Numbered from the stretch's first letter, positions 8,185 to 17,329 are shown. The stretch: DNA of 64,000 bases from Streptomyces sp. TBY4 (GCF_024213195.1 NZ_JANAVF010000013.1:62001-126000), one strand, 5' to 3'. Numbers and translations: made by a program. The notes: generated by a model not told the origin, from the sequence alone.

Positions 8185-8557
8185 TGAGAACCCTCTCGAG
8201 CAGCGTTACATCCGGCGTTCCGCCGGCCTCTCCATTGCCCGGCTGGTGGATGGCCACCATGCCGGCCTCCGCCAGGTCGGCGACGAGGATGCGTGCGACA
8301 CCGAGCGGCATGTTCAGCAGCGCGGAGACCTCCGCGACCGACTTGACCTCACGGCAGAGGGTGCAGATGCGCTGGTGTTCCGGGAGCAGCCCGGACAGGT
8401 GCATCGGATCGGCCGTGGTGCTGACCAGGGCCTCGATGGCGAGCTGGTAGCGCGGTCGGGTCCGGCCACCGGTCATCGCGTACGGACGAACCAGCGGCTG
8501 GTCGCCTTCCGAGTACGAGTCTCCGTACTGATCGGAATAGGCGGGGGGCGGGGTCAT
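8165..8557 (-). CDS. cvnC1: Conservon DUF742 protein CvnC
   Basis: A 130-residue DUF742 protein, mostly the conserved domain (LVRPYAMTGGRTRPRYQL onward, ending DVTLLERVLSGLRKL). Its N-terminal tail is short. The ATG is preceded by a good GGAGG site. Longer in-frame extensions run into sequence opposite to the cvnB1 end and were rejected. The last 20 bases overlap cvnD1. A 151-base gap to cvnB1 contains no clear gene. Confidence 0.88.
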   Translation of the reverse strand: MTPPPAYSDQYGDSYSEGDQPLVRPYAMTGGRTRPRYQLAIEALVSTTADPMHLSGLLPEHQRICTLCREVKSVAEVSALLNMPLGVARILVADLAEAGMVAIHQPGNGEAGGTPDVTLLERVLSGLRKL

Positions 8558-8708
8558 TGATCCTCCGGGCTGGACAGCAATGGTCAGCGTGCCGTCTGAC
8601 GGGGCGGCCGGTGGGGGGACGGTATGACGGCCTGGCGGTGGTACTGGGTTCCGGGGCCGCGGCCCCGGTCCCCCGGCCGGCAGTACCGTCCGGCCGGGAG
8701 AGCGGCAG

Positions 8709-9131
8709 TCAGATGAGCAGGCTTCCCTGCAGCTCCGCGCGCAGGTCCGGGGTGAGGACACTGCCGGCGCGGTCCACGAGGAGGGCCATCTCGTAACCCA
8801 CGAGGCCGATGTCGCACTCGGGGTGCGCCAGTACGGCCAGCGAGGATCCGTCGGACACGGACATCAGGAAGAGGAACCCGCGGTCCATCTCCACCACCGT
8901 CTGGTTGACGGCGCCGCCCTCGAAGATGCGGGACGCGCCCGCGGTGAGGGAGGTCAGCCCGGAGGCCACCGCGGCGAGCTGGTCGGCCCGGTCGCGGGGG
9001 AATCCTTCGGACATGGCCAGAAGGAGGCCGTCGGCGGAGACCACCACGGTGTGGGACACCCCGGGGGTGTTGTCCACGAAGTTGGTGATCAACCAGTTCA
9101 GGTTCTGTGCCGCCTGGCTCATCGAACTCAA
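8709..9131 (-). CDS. cvnB1: Conservon Roadblock/LC7 protein CvnB
   Basis: A 140-residue Roadblock/LC7 protein almost identical to CvnB2. The likely start is TTG, directly abutting the cvnA1 stop codon and six bases after an AGGAG embedded in the cvnA1 end. A downstream ATG would remove only three residues. The arrangement mirrors the GTG start of the cvn2 copy and implies translational coupling to cvnA1. Confidence 0.9.
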   Translation of the reverse strand: MSSMSQAAQNLNWLITNFVDNTPGVSHTVVVSADGLLLAMSEGFPRDRADQLAAVASGLTSLTAGASRIFEGGAVNQTVVEMDRGFLFLMSVSDGSSLAVLAHPECDIGLVGYEMALLVDRAGSVLTPDLRAELQGSLLI

Positions 9132-12100
9132 CTATCGCTCCTGCTGGTAAGTGGGGTCGATGTGGTAACTGCCGGTGGCCGGGCCGGTGGTGCCGGCCTG
9201 CCGTCCCTGCTGGATACCGCGTCGGAGGTTGGTGAGACGGCCACGGACATCGTCCGGGGACCGCGAAACCTGGGGGCCGGCCTGTGCTTCGGCCTGCTGC
9301 TGCGCGGTGCCGGCCACGAGGTTCGCCCGCGGGACCCGGCGGGGCAGCCCCGACGTCGTGATGCCGCCGGCGGCGGGCTGGCGCACGCGCTCGGCCTGCC
9401 GCATCAGCTCGTCGTTCGGCGAGGAGCGCCAGCTCACGGTCGGCACCGCGCCCGTGGCCGTCTGCGCGGACTCGGCCGGAGCCTGCTCCTGGCCGCGCTG
9501 CGGCAGCTGGTGCTGCTGCGGGCGCTGCGGGGCGGCCGGAGCCGCCGGGGCGGGCTGCTGAGCCTGCTGCGGCACCGCCGGCACCTGGGCCGGGGCCTGG
9601 CCCGCCTCCTGGCGGAACCAGTTCGACTCCAGCGTGTCGAAGATCGGGCTGCGACCCTCGCCGGAACCCGAACCGGCCGGGGGCAGCGCCTCCGGACGGG
9701 GCGCCTGCGGCAGCCGCGGAGCCTCGGCGCGCGGCGGCGGTACGGGGGCGTAGTCGCCCTGGGGCTGCGGGGCCTGGCCGGGCTGGGCGTAGCCGCCGAC
9801 GCCGGGGCCGCCGGGCCGCTGGGCCTGGAAGTCCTGGCGGGCGAACTGCCCCGTGGCGGCCGGGTCGCCGAAGTCCTGGCGGGCGAACTGGCCGGTGGAG
9901 GCCGGGTCGCCGAACTCGGGGCGGGCGAACTGGCCCGTGGTGCCGTTGTCGTAGCCGCCCGTGCCGCCGGCCTGCGGGGCCGGGGCGTTGAAGTCGGGCC
10001 GGGGGAACTCGGAGGTGGAACCGGGGCCCGACAGCTCGTCGTGGCCGCGCGGTACGTCGTGACCGCCCTGGGCCGCGCCCCACGTGGTGGTCTGGGGCAT
10101 CGCGGCAGGTCCGCCGCCGGCGCCCGGGAGCTCCGGGCGGGGCGCGCCACCGCGCGGCGGCAGCTGCGGCCGGGGACCGCGCGCACCGGGGCCGCCGGCC
10201 TGCTGCTGACCCTGCTGCTGCGGGGCCTGCTGCTGGGGCTGGGACTGGTGAGGCTGCGGGGGCTGCTGGCCCTGCTGCTGCGGAGGCTGCGGGCGCTCGA
10301 AGCCGTTGCCCTGCGGGAACCCGCCGGGACCGGACGCCGTGGGGGCGCCGACCGGACGGGCCTGCGGACCGCCGAAGCCGCCCGGGCCGCCGGGAGACGG
10401 GACCGGACCGCGGCCCGGGAGCGGAGCACCCGAACCGAAGGCGCTCTGGGTCTGGCCGCCGGGGCCCTGCTGCTGCGGGGGCCGTCCGCCCTGCGGGCCG
10501 GGGCCCTGGGGCTGACCGCCGGGGCCGCCGTCGCGGCCCGGCAGGGCCGCGCGCTGGCCGGCGGCGGAAACCTGGCCGCGCTGCGGGGCCGCGCCCACGG
10601 GGGGACGTCCGCCGGGAGCGGGGATCGAGCCCTGCGCCTGGGCGCCGGGACCACCCTGGCCCGGGGCGCCGGGCGCACCCTGACCGCCCTGACCGGGCAT
10701 CGGGGCCGGCTTCTTGCCGCCCTGGGCGACGTCCACCGGGAGCATGACGAGGGCCGTCGTACCGCCCGAGTCGGAGGGGCGCAGCTGGATGCGGATGCCG
10801 TGTCGCAGGGACAGGCGGCCGACCACGAACAGACCCATGCGGCGGGAGACGGAGACGTCCACGGTGGGCGGCGAGGCGAGCCGCTCGTTGATCGCGGCGA
10901 GGTCCTCGGGGGAGAGGCCGATGCCGGTGTCGTGGATCTCGACGAGCACGCGGCCGTCGGGCAGCGCGTGACCGGTGACCTTGACCTTGGTCTGCGGGGA
11001 GGAGAACGAGGTGGCGTTCTCCAGCAGCTCGGCGAGCAGGTGCACGAGGTCGTTGACCACGCGGCCGGCGACGTCGGTGCCGGGCACCGAGGAGAGTTCG
11101 ATGCGCTCGTACTGCTCCACCTCGGACGCGGCGGCGCGGAGCACGTCGACGAGCGGGACGGGGCGGGTCCACCGGCGGCCCGGCTCCTCGCCCGCGAGGA
11201 CGAGGAGGTTTTCGCCGTTACGGCGCATGCGGGTCGCGAGGTGGTCGAGCTTGAAGAGCGAGGACAGCTGGTCCGGGTCGGCCTCGCGCGACTCCAGCTC
11301 GGAGATGAGCGAGAGCTGGCGCTGGATGAGGCCCTGCGAACGGCGCGAGAGGTTGGTGAACATCGCGTTGACGTTGCCTCGCAGGAGGGCCTGCTCGGCG
11401 GCGAGGCGGACGGCCTCGCGGTGCACGTCGTCGAAGGCCGCGGCCACCTGGCCGATCTCGTCGCGGGTGTGCAGGCCGACGGACTCCACCGTCGTGTCCA
11501 CGTCCTGCGGGTCGGACTCGGACAGCTGCTTGACGAGCTCGGGCAGCCGGTCCTGGGCGACGCGGGTCGCGGTGTCCTGCAGGCGGCGCAGGGAGCGGAT
11601 CATCGAGCGGGCCATGACGAAGGCGCCGACGAGGGAGACACCGAGGACGATGAGGATCAGCGCACCGTTGATGAGGGCGTCGCGCTGCGACTCGTTCTTG
11701 AGCTCGCGGGCCTTCTGCTCCATGTCCTCGAGCAGGGTGAGCTCGATGACCTTCATGGCCTGCAGCTTGGTGTCGTCCGCGTCGTACCAGTCCATCCAGG
11801 ACCGGTTCTTCTCCTTGGCGAACTGGTCCTTGTTGCCCAGGACGCGGCGGGCGTAGTGGTCCGCGGTGGCGATTTCCTGGTTGCCGTCGCCGAGCGCCGC
11901 GAGGAGCTCCTCGGGCTTGCCCTGGTAGACGAGCTCGAAGGTCTTGCGCGCCTGCTCCTCGCTGTTCTGGGCGGAGCGGGCGTACAGGCGGTCGTTCTCG
12001 GTGAGGTTGCCCGGCAGCGAGGGGTCCGCGGGGAGCGCGGCCGCGATGATCGCGCGCTGGATCGAGGCGTACTCCTTGGCGGAGGAGAACGCGGCCAGCG

Positions 12101-12929
12101 CGCGGGTGCGCTTGATCATCTCGGGGTTCGAGGTGGCCTGGGCCATGTCCTGCGAGAGCGAGAGCAGCGAGACGACCAGCGCGTTGTACTCGGTGACGGT
12201 CTGCTGGGCGCCGTTCTGGTACGCGTACTTGCGGATCTCTTCGAGGTTGTTGAGCCCGTGCGCGATCTGCAGGATGTTGTTGCGGATCGACCGGAGCGTC
12301 TCGTCGTTGCCCTCGGCGACGTCGACCTTGTCGGTCGCGGCGGCGAAGGCCCGGACGGCGGAGTCGGTCGAGTCGCGGACGCCCTGGACCAGGGTGCTGG
12401 GCTTGCCCGACTTGTCCACGGACAGCGGACCGGCGGAGTTGTCGCGCTCGGCCTGGAGCATGGCGGCCAGGTTGGTGGCCTGACGCGTCATCGTCGTCAG
12501 CAGCTGCATGTGCTCCAGCTGCGCGATGTCGTTGAGCGAGTCGTTGATGCGGAGGCCACCGAGGGTGGTGGCGGCGACGACCGGCAGGGTCAGCAGCGAC
12601 ACCAGTCGCGTGCTGATGCGCCAGTTCTGCATGGCCAGACGGGAACCGGTGCCACGGGGGGCCTGGGGTATCGCGACGTCGCGGCCGCCCGACTCGTCGT
12701 CGGCCTTCGAGCCGCCCTTGGGCTTGGCGCGCCCCTTGGCCTTGACCGCGGCGGAGCCGACAGGGCCCGCGGGGCTCCCGCTCTCGACAGCCGGCCCGCG
12801 GTTCTGGGCGTGCTGGGGCGAGGAGCCACGGTCGGTCCCGCCGCGCGGGTCCTGCTCCGGCGCGGCGTCCCCACGGCCCTGACGGGCCTGGGGAGACCCC
12901 TTGTCATCCCTCTTGAATCGTCCCTGCAC
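9132..12929 (-). CDS. cvnA1: Conservon sensor histidine kinase-like protein CvnA
   Basis: A protein of about 1265 residues. It has a basic N-terminal head and a membrane segment around SLLTLPVVAATTLGGL, then a large extracytoplasmic helical sensor. A second membrane segment (ALILIVLGVSLVGAFVMA) leads into a HAMP-like linker and a GHKL ATPase domain (LLAELLENATSF; HDTGIGLS). The tail of more than 450 residues is Gly/Pro/Gln-rich and contains tandem GQFARPEFGDPA-like units. The sensor domain differs clearly from CvnA2 while the ATPase core is similar, so the two conservons probably read different signals. GTG start chosen with GAGG upstream; a longer frame upstream is of atypical composition. 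Confidence 0.9.
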   Translation of the reverse strand: MQGRFKRDDKGSPQARQGRGDAAPEQDPRGGTDRGSSPQHAQNRGPAVESGSPAGPVGSAAVKAKGRAKPKGGSKADDESGGRDVAIPQAPRGTGSRLAMQNWRISTRLVSLLTLPVVAATTLGGLRINDSLNDIAQLEHMQLLTTMTRQATNLAAMLQAERDNSAGPLSVDKSGKPSTLVQGVRDSTDSAVRAFAAATDKVDVAEGNDETLRSIRNNILQIAHGLNNLEEIRKYAYQNGAQQTVTEYNALVVSLLSLSQDMAQATSNPEMIKRTRALAAFSSAKEYASIQRAIIAAALPADPSLPGNLTENDRLYARSAQNSEEQARKTFELVYQGKPEELLAALGDGNQEIATADHYARRVLGNKDQFAKEKNRSWMDWYDADDTKLQAMKVIELTLLEDMEQKARELKNESQRDALINGALILIVLGVSLVGAFVMARSMIRSLRRLQDTATRVAQDRLPELVKQLSESDPQDVDTTVESVGLHTRDEIGQVAAAFDDVHREAVRLAAEQALLRGNVNAMFTNLSRRSQGLIQRQLSLISELESREADPDQLSSLFKLDHLATRMRRNGENLLVLAGEEPGRRWTRPVPLVDVLRAAASEVEQYERIELSSVPGTDVAGRVVNDLVHLLAELLENATSFSSPQTKVKVTGHALPDGRVLVEIHDTGIGLSPEDLAAINERLASPPTVDVSVSRRMGLFVVGRLSLRHGIRIQLRPSDSGGTTALVMLPVDVAQGGKKPAPMPGQGGQGAPGAPGQGGPGAQAQGSIPAPGGRPPVGAAPQRGQVSAAGQRAALPGRDGGPGGQPQGPGPQGGRPPQQQGPGGQTQSAFGSGAPLPGRGPVPSPGGPGGFGGPQARPVGAPTASGPGGFPQGNGFERPQPPQQQGQQPPQPHQSQPQQQAPQQQGQQQAGGPGARGPRPQLPPRGGAPRPELPGAGGGPAAMPQTTTWGAAQGGHDVPRGHDELSGPGSTSEFPRPDFNAPAPQAGGTGGYDNGTTGQFARPEFGDPASTGQFARQDFGDPAATGQFARQDFQAQRPGGPGVGGYAQPGQAPQPQGDYAPVPPPRAEAPRLPQAPRPEALPPAGSGSGEGRSPIFDTLESNWFRQEAGQAPAQVPAVPQQAQQPAPAAPAAPQRPQQHQLPQRGQEQAPAESAQTATGAVPTVSWRSSPNDELMRQAERVRQPAAGGITTSGLPRRVPRANLVAGTAQQQAEAQAGPQVSRSPDDVRGRLTNLRRGIQQGRQAGTTGPATGSYHIDPTYQQER
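9830..9945 (-). repeat. Tandem repeat in the CvnA1 tail
   Basis: Three tandem units of about 36 bases encode GQFAR(P/Q)(E/D)F-type dodecapeptides near the C-terminal tail of CvnA1, each starting TGQFAR. They are coding repeats in a disordered region, likely to vary in copy number between strains. Confidence 0.7.
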
Positions 12930-13531
12930 TAGCGTCGCAACCTCTGGACCAGGCGTCCCGCCGGGCGACCGGTGGGACGGTGTCGAGTCGTGGGGCAATG
13001 CGCCCCATGGTGGTCGTCGGTGACCGGCGCGTCTCCCTCTCCGTTGCCGCCGCGCTCGGCGCTGTCTCGCGCCACCTGCGCGCCGGCTGATTCCCGCGGC
13101 GGTCCCGCGAATTCCAGCACAGAGGCGGATCTCCAACAAGGTGCGAGTCCTGGGCCGGGGAGTCGGTCACGTCGGGTGACGCATGTGCTACCCGACGTGC
13201 GTGCCAATTCATACGGAATCGGACTTACGCCGCCCAAACCTCGCCTCTGGCAAGCTGTCCCAGTCGCGATGATCGGGAGCGGAATGGCGCATTCAGTGGC
13301 GCAATGTCCGCTTTATGGGGTGGAATTGACTGACCCTTATGTCCGTAATGCCTGGTCGCTGGTGAGCAAACTCACATAGCCGTGGCCATTACTTCCCGGT
13401 TCGGCGGGGGATTCAGATGTTTAGCCTTGAGCTTTACAGGCTTGCCGCGAGCGACAAGCGGCACTCCGAAGGCAATCCGGCGGCGCCCGCCGCCACCATC
13501 CGACCTAGTGAGCCGAGGGCTTCGCACTCCG
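12930..13531. other. Long divergent intergenic region between cvnA1 and the repeat mini-protein gene
   Basis: About 600 bases with no convincing gene. The half nearer the mini-protein is noticeably A/T-richer than the surroundings. An inverted repeat GTGAG-CAAA-CTCAC lies at 13362-13375, and a TTGACT hexamer at 13326-13331. These are candidates for control of the rightward gene. The left part must hold the cvn1 promoter. Open frames through the region lack third-position G/C bias and recognisable domains. Confidence 0.5.
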
Positions 13532-13714
13532 ATGAAGACGACGATGATGTTCCGCAACATAGCCAACCCGCGCCGCACCACCCTCGCGCACCTCAAGGAC
13601 GCCGAGGAGCTGCAGGCCGTGCCGGTCCCGGAGCACACCGTCGAGCTGCCGGCCCAGACCGCGAACCCGCGCCGCACCACCCTCATGAACGCGCCGGTCG
13701 CCGCCGCGCAGTAA
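13532..13714 (+). CDS. Small protein with duplicated ANPRRTTL motif
   Basis: A 60-residue protein of unknown function. The codons show strong third-position G/C bias, so it is real. The octapeptide ANPRRTTL occurs at residues 11-18 and again at 44-51, encoded by nearly identical 24-base stretches 99 bases apart. Between them is an acidic helix-like segment (LKDAEELQAV) and a Pro/Glu-rich stretch. There is no signal peptide, membrane segment or cysteine. Start: ATG with a weak GAGGG far upstream; a second in-frame ATG (residue 5) is possible. It is divergent from cvnA1 and upstream of the FAH gene. I do not recognise the family beyond a faint memory of similar small streptomycete proteins. It could be a regulator, a scaffold or a modified-peptide precursor. 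Confidence 0.75.
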   Translation: MKTTMMFRNIANPRRTTLAHLKDAEELQAVPVPEHTVELPAQTANPRRTTLMNAPVAAAQ

Positions 13715-13762
13715 AGAAGGGTGTCCGGCGAAAGCCGCGCGAAGCGTCGGCCCCCACCGCGT

Positions 13763-13786
13763 TAGCCTGGAGTCCGCAGACTCCAG
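13763..13786 (+). promoter_or_regulatory. Probable promoter with 5' leader hairpin before the FAH-gltX operon
   Basis: A TAGCCT hexamer (13763-13768) looks like a -10 element. It overlaps a perfect hairpin, CTGGAGTC-CGCA-GACTCCAG (13767-13786), that would lie at the extreme 5' end of the transcript. The assignment is inference. Confidence 0.4.
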
Positions 13787-13818
13787 CCAGCGGAAATACA
13801 GAGGGGCAGACGCAACAC

Positions 13819-14607
13819 GTGCGCATCGCCAGGTTCTCGATCGACGGCAATGTCGCGTTCGGCGCGGTCGAGGGCAGCACTGCCCTCGGCGCCGAAGGTG
13901 AGCTCGTCCTCGACATCATCAAGGGCATCCCGTTCGCGGACTTCGAGCTCTCCGGCACGAAGGTCCCGCTGAGCAAGGTCCGGCTGCTGCCGCCCGTGCT
14001 CCCGAACAAGGTCGTGGCCATCGGCCGCAACTACCGGGAGCACGCGGCGGAGCTGGGCAACGAGGTCCCGGACGTCCCGATCACCTTCTTCAAGCCCTCC
14101 ACCTCGGTGGTCGGCCCCGGCGACCCGATCGCCTACCCCTCCTTCTCCCAGGACCTCCACCACGAGGCGGAGCTCGCCGTGGTCATCGGCCGCATGTGCC
14201 GCGAGGTCCCGCGCGAGCGCGTCAAGGACGTCATCCTCGGCTACACCTGCGCCAACGACGTCACCGCGCGCGACGTCCAGCAGCGCGAGAAGCAGTGGGC
14301 CCGCGCCAAGGGCTTCGACAGCTCCTGCCCCCTCGGCCCGTGGATCGAGACCGACCTCGACCCGAGCGACCTGACCATCCAGTGCACCGTCAACGGCGAA
14401 CAGCGCCAGCTCGGCCGCACCAGCGACATGGTCCGCTCCATCGAGGACCTGATCGTGCACATCACCGAGGCCATGACGCTGCTCCCGGGCGACGTCATCC
14501 TCACGGGGACCCCGGCCGGAGTCGGCCCCCTGAACGTCGGCGACGAGGTCGCCGTCACCATCGAAGGCATCGGCACTCTCACCAACAAGGTGATCAAGCG
14601 TGGCTAA
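13819..14607 (+). CDS. Fumarylacetoacetate hydrolase family protein
   Basis: A 262-residue FAH-superfamily enzyme. The N-terminal part ([14 protein letters not shown]) is the small lid domain. The C-terminal catalytic fold carries the metal-binding pattern [11 protein letters not shown] and CANDVTARD, and ends [17 protein letters not shown]. Relatives cleave C-C bonds in acylpyruvates or decarboxylate oxaloacetate; the exact substrate cannot be read. The GTG start follows AGAGGGG. Its stop overlaps the gltX start by eight bases, so the two are translated together. This pairing is conserved in Streptomyces as far as I recall. Confidence 0.88.
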   Translation: MRIARFSIDGNVAFGAVEGSTALGAEGELVLDIIKGIPFADFELSGTKVPLSKVRLLPPVLPNKVVAIGRNYREHAAELGNEVPDVPITFFKPSTSVVGPGDPIAYPSFSQDLHHEAELAVVIGRMCREVPRERVKDVILGYTCANDVTARDVQQREKQWARAKGFDSSCPLGPWIETDLDPSDLTIQCTVNGEQRQLGRTSDMVRSIEDLIVHITEAMTLLPGDVILTGTPAGVGPLNVGDEVAVTIEGIGTLTNKVIKRG

Positions 14608-16078
14608 CGCGACCCCCCGCGTACGTTTCTGTCCGTCCCCGACCGGCAACCCCCACGTGGGTCTGGTCCGCACGGCCCTCTTCAACTGGGCGTTCGCCCG
14701 CCACCACGGCGGTACGTTCGTCTTCCGCATCGAGGACACCGACGCGGCGCGCGACTCCGAGGAGTCGTACGTCCAGCTGCTCGACTCGCTGCGCTGGCTC
14801 GGCTTCACCTGGGACGAGGGCCCCGAGGTCGGCGGCCCGCACGCCCCGTACCGCCAGTCCGAGCGCATGGACATCTACAAGGACGTCGCGCAGAAGCTCC
14901 AGGACGGCGGCTACGCCTACTCCTGCTACTGCACCACCGAGGAGCTGGACGCCCGCCGCGACGCGGCCCGCGCCGCCGGCAAGCCCTCCGGCTACGACGG
15001 CACCTGCCGCGAGCTCTCCGCGGAGCAGAAGGCCGCGTACGAGGCCGAGGGCCGCTCCTCGATCGTCCGCTTCCGGATGCCCGACGAGCCCATCACCTTC
15101 ACGGACCTGGTCCGCGGCGAGCTGACCTTCACCCCCGACAACGTGCCGGACTTCGGCATCGTCCGGGCCAACGGCGCCCCGCTCTACACGCTCGTCAACC
15201 CGGTCGACGACGCGCTGATGGAGATCACCCACGTCCTGCGCGGCGAGGACCTGCTGTCCTCCACCCCGCGCCAGATCGCGCTCTACGGGGCCCTGATCGA
15301 GCTCGGCGTCGCCAAGGCGGTGCCCGCCTTCGGCCACCTGCCGTACGTGATGGGCGAGGGCAACAAGAAGCTCTCCAAGCGCGACCCCGAGGCCTCGCTC
15401 AACCTCTACCGCGAGCGTGGCTTCCTCCCCGAGGGCCTGCTGAACTACCTGTCCCTCCTGGGCTGGTCCTTCTCCAAGGACCAGGACATCTTCTCGATCG
15501 AGGAGATGGTGGCGAAGTTCGACATCCCGGACGTCAACGCCAACCCGGCGCGCTTCGACCTCAAGAAGGCCGAGTCGATCAACGCCGACCACATCCGCCT
15601 CCTGGACCCGAAGGTCTTCGCGGACCGCTGCGCCCCGTGGCTGCAGGCCCCGCACGCCAACTGGGCACCCGAGGACTTCGACACCGCCGCCTGGGAGCGC
15701 ATCGCGCCGTACGCCCAGACCCGCGTCACGGTCCTCTCGGACATCACGGCCAACGTCGACTTCCTCTTCCTGAAGGAGCCGGTGGAGGACCAGGCGTCGT
15801 GGGACAAGGCGATGAAGGGCGACCCGGCGGCCCTCCTCACCACGGCCCGCGAGAACCTGGCCGCGGCCGACTGGTCGGACCCGGAGTCCCTCAAGCAGGC
15901 GGTCCTCACCGCCGGCGAGACCCACGGCCTCAAGCTCGGCAAGGCCCAGGCCCCGGTCCGCGTGGCCGTCACCGGCCGCACGGTCGGCCTCCCCCTCTTC
16001 GAGTCCCTCGAAATCCTGGGCAAGGACCGCTCCCTGTCCCGCATCGACGCCACCCTGGCCAAGCTCACCGCCGCGTAG
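14600..16078 (+). CDS. gltX: Glutamyl-tRNA synthetase
   Basis: A 492-residue class I aminoacyl-tRNA synthetase. The HIGH-type motif is [10 protein letters not shown] (12-21) and the KMSKS-type motif is KLSKR (257-261). The C-terminal helical anticodon-binding domain is complete. Actinobacteria generally lack glutaminyl-tRNA synthetase, so this enzyme is expected to charge both tRNA-Glu and tRNA-Gln, the latter corrected by GatCAB. Genes for both tRNAs lie 1 kb downstream. GTG start, overlapping the previous gene. A strong hairpin follows. Confidence 0.96.
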   Translation: MANATPRVRFCPSPTGNPHVGLVRTALFNWAFARHHGGTFVFRIEDTDAARDSEESYVQLLDSLRWLGFTWDEGPEVGGPHAPYRQSERMDIYKDVAQKLQDGGYAYSCYCTTEELDARRDAARAAGKPSGYDGTCRELSAEQKAAYEAEGRSSIVRFRMPDEPITFTDLVRGELTFTPDNVPDFGIVRANGAPLYTLVNPVDDALMEITHVLRGEDLLSSTPRQIALYGALIELGVAKAVPAFGHLPYVMGEGNKKLSKRDPEASLNLYRERGFLPEGLLNYLSLLGWSFSKDQDIFSIEEMVAKFDIPDVNANPARFDLKKAESINADHIRLLDPKVFADRCAPWLQAPHANWAPEDFDTAAWERIAPYAQTRVTVLSDITANVDFLFLKEPVEDQASWDKAMKGDPAALLTTARENLAAADWSDPESLKQAVLTAGETHGLKLGKAQAPVRVAVTGRTVGLPLFESLEILGKDRSLSRIDATLAKLTAA

Positions 16079-16110
16079 CGCGCCACCGCGTCAGCAGTAC
16101 CCCGTACGTC

Positions 16111-16163
16111 CCTCAGGGGCGGCGGCCGATCGCTACTTCAGCGATCGGCCGCCGCCCCTGAGG
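16111..16163 (+). terminator. Terminator after gltX
   Basis: A perfect 24-base-pair stem closes on an ACTTC loop, beginning 33 bases after the gltX stop. There is no T-run, as is common in Streptomyces. It also lies close upstream of the next start, so it could insulate or structure that leader. Confidence 0.8.
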
Positions 16164-16185
16164 CGTTCCGCGTAGGGTCGGCCAC

Positions 16186-16914
16186 ATGGCGATCCGTGCG
16201 GTGCTCTGGGACATCGACGACACCCTGTTCGACTACACCCGGGCCGACCGGGCCGGGCTGGCCGCGCACCTGGCCGCCGAGGGGCTCGCGGAGCGGTACG
16301 GGGCTCCGGCCGAGGCGCTCGCCCTGTGGCGGCGGATCACCGACCGGCACTGGGAGCGCTACGCGGGCGGTGAGGGCACCTTCCAGGGGCAGCGCAGGGA
16401 CCGGGTGCGGGAGTTCCTCGGGGAGCCCGCCCTGACGGACGCGCAGGCCGACGACTGGTTCGGGCGGTACGTGGAGCACTACACGGCCGCCTGGGAGCTG
16501 TTCCCGGACGTGGTGCCCGTACTGGACGCCCTCGCGGGCGGCTACCGGCACGGGGTCCTCACCAACTCCTCCCTCGCCAACCAGGACCCCAAGCTGCGCC
16601 GGCTCGGCCTGCGCGACCGCTTCGAGGTCCTCGTGTGCGCCGTCGAGCTGGGCGTCAGCAAACCGGAGGCCGGGGCCTTCCTCGCCGCGTGCGCCGAGAT
16701 GGGGCTGGAGCCGGGGGAAGTGGTCTACGTGGGGGACCAGCCGGAGATCGACGCGCGCGGCGCCCGTGACGCCGGCCTGACGGCCGTGTGGCTGGACCGG
16801 GACGGCGGCCGCGGGCCGGGACCCGAGGGCGTGCACCGGATCGCCGGACTCGACCGGCTCCCGCAGGTGCTGGCCGGGGATACCCGTTTTGGAGCACGGT
16901 CAGGCATCCGGTAA
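16186..16914 (+). CDS. HAD-family hydrolase
   Basis: A 242-residue haloacid-dehalogenase-type phosphatase. Motif I is D9-I-D11-D-T, motif II is TNSS, motif III is the lysine in VSKPEAG, and motif IV is VGDQPEIDARGA. A helical cap (roughly 15-105) lies between motifs I and II, as in subfamily IA. It is probably a small-molecule phosphatase; the substrate cannot be inferred. A TAGGGT hexamer ten bases before the ATG suggests a promoter with an almost leaderless transcript. No ribosome site is visible, which agrees with that. Confidence 0.88.
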   Translation: MAIRAVLWDIDDTLFDYTRADRAGLAAHLAAEGLAERYGAPAEALALWRRITDRHWERYAGGEGTFQGQRRDRVREFLGEPALTDAQADDWFGRYVEHYTAAWELFPDVVPVLDALAGGYRHGVLTNSSLANQDPKLRRLGLRDRFEVLVCAVELGVSKPEAGAFLAACAEMGLEPGEVVYVGDQPEIDARGARDAGLTAVWLDRDGGRGPGPEGVHRIAGLDRLPQVLAGDTRFGARSGIR

Positions 16915-17000
16915 TGTTCTTTCTGCGCCGCCCGAGCGGGCCGAAAGGCCGGGCCGGAGGCGCTAACCGAACGAAAGTCCCTCAGGGTCTTGAGTTTTGG

Positions 17001-17072
17001 TGGGCTATAGTGTAATTGGCAACACGAGGGTTTCTGGTTCCCTTATTCTAGGTTCGAGTCCTGGTAGCCCAG
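17001..17072 (+). tRNA. tRNA-Gln (CUG anticodon)
   Basis: The 72-base cloverleaf has acceptor TGGGCTA/TAGCCCA with discriminator G. The anticodon loop is TTCTGGT and the T-arm carries GGTTCGAGTCC. The 3' CCA is not encoded. The anticodon stem is AGGGT/TCCCT, differing by a compensated pair from the second copy. Confidence 0.93.
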
Positions 17073-17098
17073 CGCAGTTCCGTAGTAACGCAGTGCTT

Positions 17099-17171
17099 GC
17101 CCCCGTTGTGTAGCGGCCTAGCACGCCGCCCTCTCAAGGCGGTAGCGCCGGTTCGAATCCGGTCGGGGGTA
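17099..17171 (+). tRNA. tRNA-Glu (CUC anticodon), copy 1
   Basis: The 73-base cloverleaf has acceptor GCCCCCG/CGGGGGT, anticodon stem-loop CCGCC-CTCTCAA-GGCGG and T-loop GTTCGAATC. The discriminator is A and CCA is not encoded. It is identical to the other two copies. Confidence 0.95.
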
Positions 17172-17232
17172 CAGATCCTTCCCGTGAGATGTTCAGGGTC
17201 GCACCCGGATGTTTTGATGCAGGATCGCTAGG

Positions 17233-17305
17233 GCCCCCGTTGTGTAGCGGCCTAGCACGCCGCCCTCTCAAGGCGGTAGCGCCGGTTCGAATCCGGTCGG
17301 GGGTA
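17233..17305 (+). tRNA. tRNA-Glu (CUC anticodon), copy 2
   Basis: Identical in sequence to copy 1, 61 bases downstream of it. Confidence 0.95.
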
Positions 17306-17329
17306 CGGTGTCTAGCTGGTCTAGACCTT

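Noticed and set aside
8823-12932. 1369-codon open frame opposite cvnA1
   Set aside because: Composition is the mirror of the cvnA1 reading frame (Arg/Gly/Leu/Val-rich without domains). The sense frame encodes clear membrane segments and an ATPase domain.
12972-13379. Possible 135-codon rightward gene between cvnA1 and the mini-protein
   Set aside because: Third-position G/C bias is lost in its second half, and no ribosome site or family feature was seen. It overlaps the likely cvn1 promoter.
16915-17000. Another tRNA or attachment site before the tRNA cluster
   Set aside because: No cloverleaf could be folded, no repeat of a tRNA 3' end was found nearby, and no integrase gene is present, so an integrated element is not supported.
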